A DNA stretch of 12,685 bases from Saccoglossus kowalevskii (taxonomy: Eukaryota > Hemichordata > Enteropneusta > Harrimaniidae). Where the stretch lies: assembly GCF_000003605.2 (NCBI RefSeq), contig NW_003113472.1:2435-15119 (forward strand), read 5' to 3'. The number at the start of each line of letters is the position of its first letter. Within the stretch, counting starts at the first letter, position 1. The notes beneath the pieces are model-generated. The model saw only the letters and a list, made by a program, of their open reading frames with translations. It was not told the DNA's origin and did not search any database. This document shows, piece after piece, positions 1 through 8,383 of this stretch. A program made the translations under genes and the position numbers.

Positions 1-470
1 AAGTCACTTTTCTTGCTCTAACCTCCATTCCTTGCGCTAGCTCCATGGCTTTCTTAAATTGCAAGGTACTTTCTGACAGTAATCTACGCTGTATGCAGTC
101 ATCTTGGACTCCACACACCAGTCTATCACGCAACATTTCTTCTAAAGTATCTCCATACTCACAGTGTTCTGCTAAATGTCGTAAATCAGCAACAAATTCT
201 GAGATTGACTGACCTGGTTTACGGAATAATGAAACGCTGACGGTTTGGGATGGTGATGTGCTTGCATTACATCACAGAGCTCTTTGAATGTTTTGTCCGA
301 TGGCTTTTCTGTTGAAACTAAACTACGCATTAAGCCGTATGTCTTAGAACACATACACTAAGTAGAATAGCACGTTGCTTATTCACACCGGTAATTTCGT
401 TTGCAATGATGTATTCACTTACGCGTTCATCAAACTCATCAATCTTGCCGAAGAACGTCATTTTCACCAT
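1..470 (-). pseudogene. Decayed Gag of a Ty3/gypsy (Mag-like) LTR retrotransposon, 3'-truncated by the window edge
   Basis: The minus strand reads as a retrotransposon Gag polyprotein spread over three frames. From an ATG at 470 one frame gives FFGKIDEFDERVSEYIIANE and runs to about 350. A second frame (about 354-238) gives KTFKELCDVMQAHHHPKP. A third (about 245-1) gives SISEFVADLRHLAEHCEYGD and then RDRLVCGVQDDCIQRRLLSE. These match the usual order in invertebrate gypsy Gag: a W/F..F..Y..AN.I start, an F.EL...M..H..PKP block, and an F...LR.LAEHC...LRDRLVCG block. The frame changes imply at least two indels, near 350 and near 240, the second with a few residues apparently lost. The element is therefore dead as protein. 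Protease, RT and integrase would lie to the left of base 1. Family placement rests on motif recognition, not on a search. Confidence 0.85.
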
Positions 471-510
471 ATAAAGTTACCTCAGAATAAGCTTGGAATG
501 CTAATAGTTT

Positions 511-523
511 ATCCTCGTTGCCA
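511..523 (-). other. Primer-binding site, tRNA-Ser type
   Basis: On the minus strand TGGCAACGAGGAT lies two bases inside the LTR end. The 3' end of animal tRNA-Ser(GCT) plus CCA is complementary to TGGCGACGAGGAT, so this site differs at one base. Mag-type gypsy elements are known to use this kind of primer site. It fixes the orientation of the element (minus strand) and the inner end of the LTR. Confidence 0.7.
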
Positions 524-525
524 AT

Positions 526-726
526 TGTAATGTATTCACACAAGAAACACAAGATCAAGGCAGTAACAGGTTTATTTTGGTTACGGAGCTTACAAACATG
601 GCGGGCATCTCAAGGCGCAGACGACACTTGTTAAGAGGGCGTCTCAAATGACTAACTATGATAAGGTCAAGAGTCATCTCACAAATACAATAAAAGTGAA
701 TATACTACACACTACACTACACTACA
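526..726 (-). mobile_element. 5' LTR of the gypsy-type element (about 201 bp)
   Basis: Read on the minus strand the segment starts TGTAGTG at 726 and ends CATTACA at 526, the TGTA...TACA ends expected of an LTR. It is followed after two bases by the primer-binding site. It contains a TATATT box near 700 and an AATAAA poly(A) signal at 577-572, in the order expected for U3-R-U5. The outer edge is slightly uncertain because TGTAG is repeated in tandem there. The second LTR is outside the window, so the ends and target duplication cannot be compared. Confidence 0.6.
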
Positions 727-775
727 CCAGCGACAATAATAACTTATTTTGACTAAGATTATACTAAAAAAAATA

Positions 776-929
776 GTAGCACAAGTAGCACTATATCAAG
801 TAGCACGTGTACAAATGAGTAGCACCATATTCACCATTTGTGCTACATACTTTTTCATTATGCTACCACAGTTTGTAATTGTGCTACTCAATGTAGCACA
901 ATTCCAAAAAACGCCCTCTACATTAGCAC
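776..929. repeat. Cluster of GTAGCAC heptamers on both strands
   Basis: GTAGCAC occurs at 776, 785, 800 and 819. GTGCTAC, its reverse complement, occurs at 840 and 881, and GTAGCAC again at 893. One-mismatch copies lie at 860 (ATGCTAC) and 923 (TTAGCAC). That is seven exact and two near copies in about 154 bases: four forward, three reverse, then two forward. I see no credible gene here. It lies between the LTR element and the Penelope remnant and may be part of an unrecognised element. Confidence 0.6.
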
Positions 930-981
930 AATAACAAATTGGGACCAAAAAAATTTAGCGCCGTTTCAAAAAAACCATGCC

Positions 982-1027
982 CCCTAACCCTGACCCTAAC
1001 CCTAACCCTAACCCTAACCAATCCTAA
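982..1027 (+). repeat. Interstitial telomere-type repeat, (CCCTAA)n
   Basis: Six hexamers run from 982 to 1017, all CCCTAA except the second (CCCTGA). A degenerate TCCTAA follows at 1022-1027. The canonical animal telomere repeat is TTAGGG, seen here as its complement. The array stays open in the same frame as the adjacent Penelope-like coding remnant, where it reads as Leu-Thr repeats. Confidence 0.9.
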
Positions 1028-1029
1028 CT

Positions 1030-1596
1030 CACAAACTCTTTCCCGCCCACCATTGATTACCACCTTTGCCCCATCTCTTCCTAACCTGGCCCACATTCTC
1101 CATCAATATTTTCCCATCATTACAAATGACCCAGCAACAGAAACCAATTTCCAAACACCACCTCTATCCTCCTTTCGACGCCCCGCCAATCTAAAAGACA
1201 TTCTTAGCTGTTCTGCCTTTTGATCATCAACCACTAAAAAAATTATCCATTCTAGTTCCACCTGCAAATATTGCCCCTACTTCCGTAGCCTCCAATACAA
1301 CACTTCCAGCTGACCAATCCCTCACCTGCAAATCACAGAATGTCATTTACATTATCACCTGCCTTCCCTGTCACAAACAATATATTGGTGAAACATCAAA
1401 TCCTTTTCATACCCGCCTCCAACAACATAGATACAACTACACACATCATATACCATCCACCCTCAACTGCCACTTTGACTCGCCAAACCACACCACCACT
1501 CCCTCCTTCACTATCTCACCCAATGTTATGATTTCCTACACCACCAAACGCAAAGCCCTTGAATGCTCCCTTATCCTTAAGCTCAACACAACTTGA
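1030..1596 (+). pseudogene. Penelope-like element remnant: RT-EN linker and GIY-YIG endonuclease
   Basis: The left part reads RPPLITTFAPSLPNLAHIL and then SFRRPANLKDIL, the conserved linker just downstream of the reverse transcriptase in Penelope-like elements. It meets a TGA at 1221-1223, and the same frame continues to TCKYC (1260-1274), the first cysteine pair. From about 1303 the reading moves by one base and gives the endonuclease: TCKSQNVIYIITC, then CHKQYIGETSNPFHTRLQQH, then KRKALECSLILKLNTT and a TGA at 1594-1596. The GIY-YIG hallmarks are visible as VIY and YIG, with the conserved Arg and His of TRLQQH and the Glu of ALECS. The element lacks its reverse transcriptase on the left, where telomeric hexamers stand instead, and it has at least one in-frame stop and one frameshift. 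It is a fossil. The next 367 bases, to 1963, show nothing recognisable. Confidence 0.88.
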
Positions 1597-1962
1597 ATTC
1601 TCGTACATAAACGTACTTTTTCACACATGGGAGTGTATACTATGTTCAGAGATACTTTATTTAATGTTGTTTGAAGGTATACATATGAAGGTCATATTAT
1701 TTTGATGAATATATTGAAAACTCAAAAGCTAAAATTATTGATTCACAAAAAACAAAAAGACCATGCTATGAAATTTAACTCAATTGCCATTCAAGATTCA
1801 CCACTTTGCTTAATTCCCTGCATTTTCACCCTAACACTTTTAGAAATGTTTTTATTTCCACGAATGTGATTTAAAAATACCGTAACTGAATGCATATTTA
1901 CGTATAAATAGAATATAATGGTTCATATTAGAGAAAACAAGTTTAAAATGCCAAAATATATT

Positions 1963-2192
1963 GTAGCACAATTACAAGAATTGCGCCCTCATTGGCCATT
2001 TGAAACATTTTATTGAGCTCCATTATTAAATACTAACTCCACTTATTTGAGTTTTACACATAACTTTTGTTAAGTTATTACGAAGTCAGAGTGAGTATTT
2101 GTTCGTTCGTATAGACATATTACAATGCTTGAGAAAATGAATGTGACTAGTGAATAAAAACAAAAGCATTTGAAAAATTGTAATTGTGCTAC
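1963..2192. repeat. Possible MITE with perfect 15-bp terminal inverted repeats
   Basis: GTAGCACAATTACAA at 1963-1977 is the exact reverse complement of TTGTAATTGTGCTAC at 2178-2192, giving a 230-bp AT-rich non-coding segment with perfect inverted ends. No clear target duplication is visible. The same 15-mer also occurs at 873-887 and 2434-2448, so the true element boundaries are uncertain. Confidence 0.4.
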
Positions 2193-2535
2193 AGGCGCCA
2201 TGTTGTTTTCTAAAGTTCGAAATTGACACCATTCAGGATTTATCTGATTTCTTGGTTATTAAAAGACCTGCTACATAACCTGTTTACTCGACAATGTAGT
2301 GGGTACCCAGGCACAAAGGTGTGGACTGATAGCATTCAAATATTAGAATAAAACATCATATATCAAACAATTTTACATACTACATCAGCATGCATCGTTT
2401 GCGGGATATTTAGAACAAATTCACAATTGGAAATTGTAATTGTGCTACGGCAGCCATTTTGTTTTTTGAAAATACCACAGTTGTACCATTCAGAATTTAA
2501 TAGTGCTATCGGAAATTAAAAGGCCAACAGAAGCG
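2176..2535 (+). repeat. Imperfect direct repeat pair, about 100 bp each, 256 bp apart
   Basis: The segments starting at 2176 and 2432 share AATTGTAATTGTGCTAC. They then share a GCCAT.TTGTTTT block, ACCATTCAG.ATTTA and ATTAAAAG.CC in the same order and spacing. The second copy runs to about 2535. Function is unknown; two copies of one dispersed element is the simplest reading. The surrounding 1597-2590 holds no gene that I can support. Confidence 0.55.
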
Positions 2536-2594
2536 CCATTTCACTAAATGGTGCAGTGATAACCTATAAACACAAATGTGAACTGTTTCTAGTC

Positions 2595-3838
2595 AACAAC
2601 AATAGGGGTCAATTTGAGAACAATATTGGTCAAATTGAGATCAATAGGGGTCAACTTGAGAACAATAGAGACCTGAGAACAATTGATGCCGCCACGGAGA
2701 ACAATAGTGGGGTAGGCTGGAGCCAATCTGAGGCCAAACTGAGTCAAGAAAACAAATCCGGCAACTGTTGGGGCTGCGCAGGAGCGAGCAAGGCCCTCTA
2801 GACCCGCCATGGTCGAATTTACAGGGTGCAGCGCAAACCGGAGTCAAATCCGACCAGAAATGAGCTCACACGGAACTTTAAAACACAAGGCGCCCGAAGG
2901 TCAAATCGAAGTCACTGGGTCACGGGGTCAAATTGAAAACAATGGAGGTCAAATTGAGAATAGGGACCAGAGAACAAAGGAACCGCCACAGGGAACAATA
3001 GTGGGGTTGACTGGAGTCAATCTGATGCCAAATTGAGCCACGAAGACAAATCTGGCACGTTATGGGGCTGCGCAGTAGCGATCAGCAGTAGCATTATTTA
3101 GACCCGCCATAGTCAAATTTACAGGGTGCAGCGCAAACCGGAGTCAAATCTGTCTGGAAACGAGCTCACATTGGACTTTAAAACACAAGGCGTCCGGAGG
3201 TCAAATCGAGGTCAAATTGGGAACAATAGGGTCAACATGAGTACAATAGGGGTCAAATTGAGAACAATAGGGGTCAAATTAAGAACAATAGAGGCCGCCA
3301 CAGGGAACAATAGTGGGGTACGCTGGATCCAATCTGAGGCCAAATTGAGTCACGAAAACAAATCTGGCACCTTCTGGGTCTGCGCAGTAGCAATCAATGC
3401 CCTCTAGAGTTATGCAGTAGCGTTATTTAGACCCGTTATGGTCGAATTTACAGGGTGCAGCGCAAACCGGAGTAAATCCGACCAGAAATGAGCTCTCACG
3501 GGACTTTAAAACACAAGGCGCCTCGGAGGTCAAATCGAAGTCACAGGGTCATGGGGTCAAGTTGAAAACAATGAAGGTCAAATTGAGAACAATATGGGTC
3601 AAATTGAGAACAATAGGGTCAACTTGAGTACAATAGGGGTCAAATTGAGAACAATAGAGGCCTTAGAACAATTGAGGCCGCCACAGGGAATAATAGTGCG
3701 GTATGCTGGATCCAATCTGAGGCCAAATTGAGTCACGAAAACAAATCTGGCACCTTCTGGGTCTGCGCAGTAGCGATCAAGGCCCTCTAGAGTTGCGCAG
3801 TAGTGTTATTTAGACCCGTTATGGTCGAATTTACTGGG
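2595..3838 (+). repeat. Satellite 1: ~300-383 bp higher-order repeat with nested ~20-bp repeats
   Basis: The landmark AGACCCG(C/T)(C/T)AT.GTC followed by ATTTAC(A/T)GGGT recurs at 2800, 3100, 3429 and 3812, giving units of 300, 329 and 383 bp. A partial unit stands before 2800 and a truncated one after 3812. Each unit holds a conserved head (CAGGGTGCAGCGCAAACCGG, then CTTTAAAACACAAGGCG), a central run of ~20-bp repeats of the type GGGTCAAATTGAGAACAATA, and a tail (AATCTGAGGCCAAATTGAG, then CTGCGCAGTAGC). The length differences come mainly from the number of central short repeats and a duplicated tail segment. Open frames across it are repeat artefacts without coding character. Confidence 0.9.
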
Positions 3839-4831
3839 TCATTATATATGGGATAAATACCACATGCCTCTATCTATGGGAAGTGTGATAATAAGCAATA
3901 AATACCACATGCCTATATCTAATGGACATGTCATTATATATGGGATAAATACCACATGCCTATATATATGGGAAGTGTGATAATACAAGGGATAGATACT
4001 ACATGCCTATATCTAATGGACATGTTATTATATACGTGATAAATACTACATGCCTCTATCTAATGGACATGTCATTATATATGGGATAAATACCACATAC
4101 CTATATCTATGGGAAGTGTGATAATACAAGGGATAAATACCACATACCTATATCTAGAGGATAAATACTACATGCCTCTATCTAATGGACATGTCATTAT
4201 ATATGGGATAAATACTACATGCCTATATCTATGGGAAGTGTGATAATACAAGGGATAAATACCACATGCCTATATCTAGAGGATAAATACCACATGCATC
4301 TATCTAATGGACATGTCATTATATATGGGATAAATACCACATGCCTATATCTAGAGGATAAATACCACATGCCTCTATCTAATGGACATGTCATTATATA
4401 TGGGATAAATACCACATATCTATATCTATGGGAAGTGTGATAATACAAGGAATAAATACCACATGCCTATATCTAGAGGATAAATACCACATGCCTCTAT
4501 CTAACGGACATGTCATTATATACGTGATAAATACCACATGCCTATATCTATGGGAAGCGTGATAATACAAGGGATAAATACCACATACCGGTACCTATAT
4601 CTAGAGGATAAATACCACATGCCTATATCTAATGGACATGTCATTATATACGTGATAAATACCACATGCCTATATCTATGGGAAGTGTGATAATACAAGG
4701 GATAAATACCACATGCCTATATCTAATGGACATGTCATTATATATGGGATAAATACCACATGCCTATATCTATGGGAAGTGTGATAATAAGCAATAAATA
4801 CCACATGCATATATCTATACGATAAATACCA
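3839..4831 (+). repeat. Satellite 2: 23-bp core with three alternating spacers (mosaic array)
   Basis: A 23-bp core (consensus starts TAAATACCACATGCC, ends TATATCTA) is followed by one of three spacers. Type a is 24 bp beginning TGGGAAGTGTGATAATAC, type b is 24 bp beginning ATGGACATGTCATTATAT, and type c is only GAGGA. From the first core at 3854 the array reads a b a b b a c b a c b c b a c b a c b a b a c and ends in a broken core at 4823. Core and spacer lengths, with two 22-bp a variants and one 6-bp insertion, sum to 969 bp, exactly the distance 3854-4823. Spacers a and b agree at 16 of 24 positions, so they are diverged relatives, and c looks like a deletion form. The reverse strand stays open only because of the repeat. 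Confidence 0.95.
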
Positions 4832-5997
4832 TTGTATAGGGCAGTTGTAGACACAGCACCACAGATAACAAATACATGGCAGCAATTCTTTTAATTCTAA
4901 TAAGAATTGAACAAGTAATAATCTCATCCAACCAAGTAATACTACAAATTGCATGAAACTGAATTTCAAAGAAAACGGTAATTTAAGAAACATTGTCAAA
5001 TTTACATTCACAAATATATAACTGAAATATTTTGAGATTTTAATATTGATACTTTGTACTATTGATAATAATTTGTTTACAATGGGAAAAAAATGCTTAC
5101 GTAAATAAAGTGTGAAATGAATGTTGAATAGTTAGCAAAAATATGTACATGTCCACGACACATAATATGAATTTATTTTAGCATCAAGCAAGGAACCAAC
5201 CAATGAGTAAATTTGGGAACAGTGACACATACAGAGAACATGTCCAGTTACATTAAGAAATGTATTGGTACATGTACAATTTATAATTACTAATCAGTTA
5301 TTCATACATTTAATGCTTTCCACTAACACAAATTTTGACTTCTCAGTTTTCTTCAATGATTTCAATTAAAAGAAAAGTCCCACAGATATATTCTGTGAAC
5401 GTAAAGGCACCATAACACAACTAAGACTTCTGTTGACATATGGCATGTTGCTCTCAGTGTGCCCTCTAACAGGACTGAATTTGTAGGATCTGTAGTTAAA
5501 ATGAAATACCAAAAATATAGCTGTGTCAGCTTGGTGACGAGGTTATTCAAGGAAAAATGAATACTGTATGTTGCTGTGGGAAGCTTTGAAGGCTATTTTG
5601 TTTATAAAATGTAAATTTCATTTTACAAAATTACAAAACTATAGCAAGATATTTTAATGCATGATTTGTTTTTACATTAGCACACCAGACAATAAGCATT
5701 ACTAGTTACGTTACAGAAAATCCCCATTCATCAATGACATGCACAGACTTAAAGAGCACACTAGCTGTATTGAAGGAGCAAATATTCCAAGAGAATCTAA
5801 AACTCCTATCTTAAAGAAATACAGCACATATTTCAATTTCTTGTAAATAAACAAAGCAATTTGTGCGACACCTATCAAAAGTCTTATTTTTTGTTCAACA
5901 TGTGCTGCATACATTTATTTGGGTTGCATTAAAGCCAGGAAACTACAGATACCATTACTTGTTGTACATATAATAGCAATACATGTACATGTGTGTA
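4832..5997. other. Anonymous AT-rich intergenic sequence
   Basis: About 1.2 kb without a gene I can support. Short open frames on the minus strand (near 5550-5362 and 5914-5711) have no recognisable domain, start context or codon bias. Palindromic ACATGTAC-type words occur near 5146, 5270 and 5984. If the poly(A) signal at 6003-5998 is used, this is 3' flanking DNA of the SPOC gene. If it is skipped, part of this would be extended 3' UTR. Confidence 0.6.
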
Positions 5998-6003
5998 TTT
6001 ATT
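5998..6003 (-). terminator. Candidate poly(A) signal of the SPOC-domain gene
   Basis: This is the first AATAAA on the minus strand after the stop codon at 6705. No canonical AATAAA or ATTAAA lies between them by eye. Cleavage would be expected about 10-30 bases further on, giving a 3' UTR near 720-730 nt. A second AATAAA lies at 5919-5914. Confidence 0.5.
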
Positions 6004-6224
6004 GTTTTTTAGTATTACCACAAACAGAAGCACCTAGAATATAACTGAAACAAAAATTCATAATCCCGAAAATATGGTTGGTATCTGTAACAGCAACACT
6101 TGTAATCCGTTATTAAGCAAATATGTTGTTTCTCCCTACACGCCACCATTGTAACAATACCACCTTGTTCATGTAAGGTGAGGTAACTAGATAATAATGC
6201 CCAAGAAAACATTAATGCAACAAA

Positions 6225-6525
6225 TTCTGCATAATGCAAAACGGCTACCTGGCTTCTGCATAAAGCAAAATGCAAAATGGCTACCTGGCTTCTGCATGAT
6301 CCAAAATGGCTACCTGGCTTCTGCATAATGCAAAATGGCTACCTGGCTTCTGCATAATGCAAAACGGCTACCTGGCTTCTGCATAATGCAAAATGGCTAC
6401 CTGGCTTCTGCATGATCCAAAATGGCCACCTGGCTTCTGCATGATCCAAAATGGTTACCTGGCTTCTGCATAATCCAAAATGGCTACTTTGCTTGATTCT
6501 GAATAATGCTAAATGGTTCCCTGGG
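6225..6525. repeat. 29-bp minisatellite, about ten copies, in the presumed 3' UTR
   Basis: The unit begins TTCTGCATAATGCAAAATGG and continues CTACCTGGC (29 bp). Variation is concentrated in a few positions: ATAATGC versus ATGATCC, and AATGG versus AACGG. The second copy carries a 7-bp partial duplication, and the last one or two copies are degenerate. The open minus-strand frame through it comes from the repeat itself. Confidence 0.93.
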
Positions 6526-6704
6526 AAGGTTCCATGTTTTGAATGCTCATCTCAAAGACACTGCCCTCTAGTGACTGGCATAAGTTAAGGTACAAATTAT
6601 GTAATAAATGCATTATTTGAAAAGGAAAAAAAAATGAGGTTATGTTTTCACCTTTACAGTTAAATTAAAAATTATACTTAAAATAAACTGACAAAAAACA
6701 ATGA

Positions 6705-8383
6705 TCATCTGCGGTGATGGTTTTGCCTCCATCTATCATAAGATCTAAATCCACCACCACCACTGCCACGACCACGACCTCTGCCACGGCCACGTCCCCA
6801 ACCCTGACCTCTATCATAACCATCTTGCCAGTGTCTATCATCACCTCCCCAATGTCTGTCCCTTTCCCATCCACGATTATGATCACGATGATCTCTGTCT
6901 GAGTCTCTCCGAGGTCGACGTTCATCCTTATCATAATCACGACCAAACCGACTGGGCCGATCATCATACTGTTCGTGTACATGAACCCTTTCCCGCGAAC
7001 CCCTTCGAAATGATGGCAGAGAATCATCTTCTGAAGATGTCCTCCTTTCTTGGTGATGCCTTGGAAAGTCTTCTGTGGCTTTCCGAAGATCCTCAGGGGC
7101 TTTAGGAAGTTCTTCAGGCGCTTTAGGAATTTTTACAGCTGGTTTTGTAACTTCCTCTGCATGTTTTGTTAATCCACTCGGTGGAGGTTCCAGAGCAGGT
7201 TCTGGAACAGGTTCCTGCAGGGGACTAGACTTTCCACTATCCATACCCTGTGGACTTAGGAAACTGGCAGTTGGTGACAGAAAGCTGGATGACGATGACG
7301 ATACATCAAATCCTAAACCAGGAATTGTTATAGCAGGATCGTCATCTGCTGATTCAGTCTTGGTGGCGGCATTATCAACATCTATTTTCGTTGCATCAGA
7401 CTTTGTTTTTGTATTAGTTTTTGCAGATTCTTCAGATTCTATTTTGGAAGCAGCTATAGACTTGGCACCTCTATCATCTTTGACAATGTCAACAACAGAA
7501 TTTTTCTCACAAGGCTTGTCCAATGCCTGTGAGGCTACCGAAGCAAGCGTACTAGTTGTACGAGAAATATCAGCCTGAAGATTCTGAATTTGAGTTTCTA
7601 AAAGTGCCTTCTTGGCTTGTTCCAGTTCTTTTGCAAGAGTTGCAAGTTTTTGTTTTTGTTCTGACAAGTTAGAATCAACAGTTAGAGGCACAACCTCTTT
7701 TTCCTGTTTGACCTCTCCTAAAACAGTATCTAGTAATTTCTGCGCAGATACATTACTATTTTGGTTCATTACTGTGGGTACAGATACTTTACTAACAGGG
7801 GCTTTAGGAGTGGCAACAATTTTGGGAGTAACAGTAGATACTGGTGCAGTGAACTCCTTCGAAGTTGGAGAAAGGTCAGCAATATCATTATCATTATTAT
7901 CAGCATCTTCTTCATCATCACTACTGAATTCTCCGAGGACATCGTCTGAGGGATCATACGGTTTCTCTTCTGCCTCCGCCGCATATTCCTGACTTGGAGA
8001 GTAAGGAGCTTCTTCCAAGCTGCTTGTAACGGGTGCAACTAAACTCGAAGGATCAATATTTGCAAATTGTCTGACAATTGGATCATAACTTTGTTGCTCA
8101 GTGATATAAAGTTCAGTTTGTAGTTTTCTCTCTTTACGTTTGATGTCTTCTTCTTTCTCCATTAACATGCATTCTGTAATCACTGAGGATAATGGTGGTG
8201 ATTTAGATTCAAGACTATCATCAGAGAACCGTCTTTTTATCACTTTAGTAGTCTCCTCAGAGTGGCGTCGTTTGGAGTGTTTTTGGCTGTGACGAGATTC
8301 AATTTGGCCGGGAAGGCTGTGTCTCTGACGCTTTTGTTTGATGATCACCCCTAACAACATGTGTGGCCTGAATTCATCCAATC
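6705..8383 (-). CDS. Terminal coding exon: SPOC end, coiled coil, RD/RGG tail
   Basis: The acceptor is TTGTCTGTACATAG before GATTGGATG; two bases complete a split Gly codon and 558 codons follow to a TGA at 6707-6705. Residues 1-17 (FRPHMLLGVIIKQK) finish the SPOC domain. Residues 18-55 are basic with RR/KR clusters, a likely nuclear signal. Residues 145-175 are acidic (SSDDEEDADNNDNDIADL). Residues 239-284 form a predicted coiled coil (KLATLAKELEQAKKALLE). Residues 420-438 carry short KAPEEL-type repeats. Residues 450-558 are rich in Arg, Asp and Gly (RRDSDRDHRDHNRG, then WGRGRGRGRGRG), an RGG-like tail that in other nuclear proteins binds RNA and is methylated. Open frames on the opposite strand here are shadows. 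Confidence 0.95.

Larger units (their letters stand above)
5978..6704 (-). other. Presumed 3' UTR of the DIDO1/PHF3-like gene
   Basis: This is the segment between the TGA at 6707-6705 and the expected cleavage region after the AATAAA at 6003. It contains a 29-bp minisatellite (6225-6525) and a CTCF-like motif (6561-6574). The extent is inferred from the poly(A) signal only; no transcript evidence is available here. Confidence 0.45.

Noticed and set aside
749-934. Plus-strand open frame of 61 codons rich in Val and Gln
   Set aside because: It is produced by the GTAGCAC heptamer cluster and has no coding character.
2556-3407. Open frames across satellite 1 on both strands
   Set aside because: The products are made of the nested repeats (for example repeated N-R-G-Q-x-E), with no start context or domain; they follow from the repeat sequence.
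3839-4831. Repeat-spacer pattern resembling a CRISPR array
   Set aside because: The spacers are only three recurring sequences, the setting is a eukaryotic genome, and no cas genes are present. It is a satellite.
4215-5011. Minus-strand open frames with His/Tyr/Arg-rich repeated peptides
   Set aside because: They run through satellite 2 and are open only because the repeat lacks stops in that frame.
5362-5914. Small minus-strand open frames in the anonymous region
   Set aside because: No recognisable motif, no splice context and AT-driven composition; not supported as genes.
6015-6326. 103-codon minus-strand frame near the minisatellite
   Set aside because: Part of it is the 29-bp repeat translated, and it lies in the presumed 3' UTR of the SPOC gene.
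7075-7992. Long open frames on the plus strand (7075-7578 and 7612-7992)
   Set aside because: They lie antisense to the intact terminal exon of the SPOC gene. Their Ser/Ala/Val-rich composition is the mirror of its low-complexity codons.
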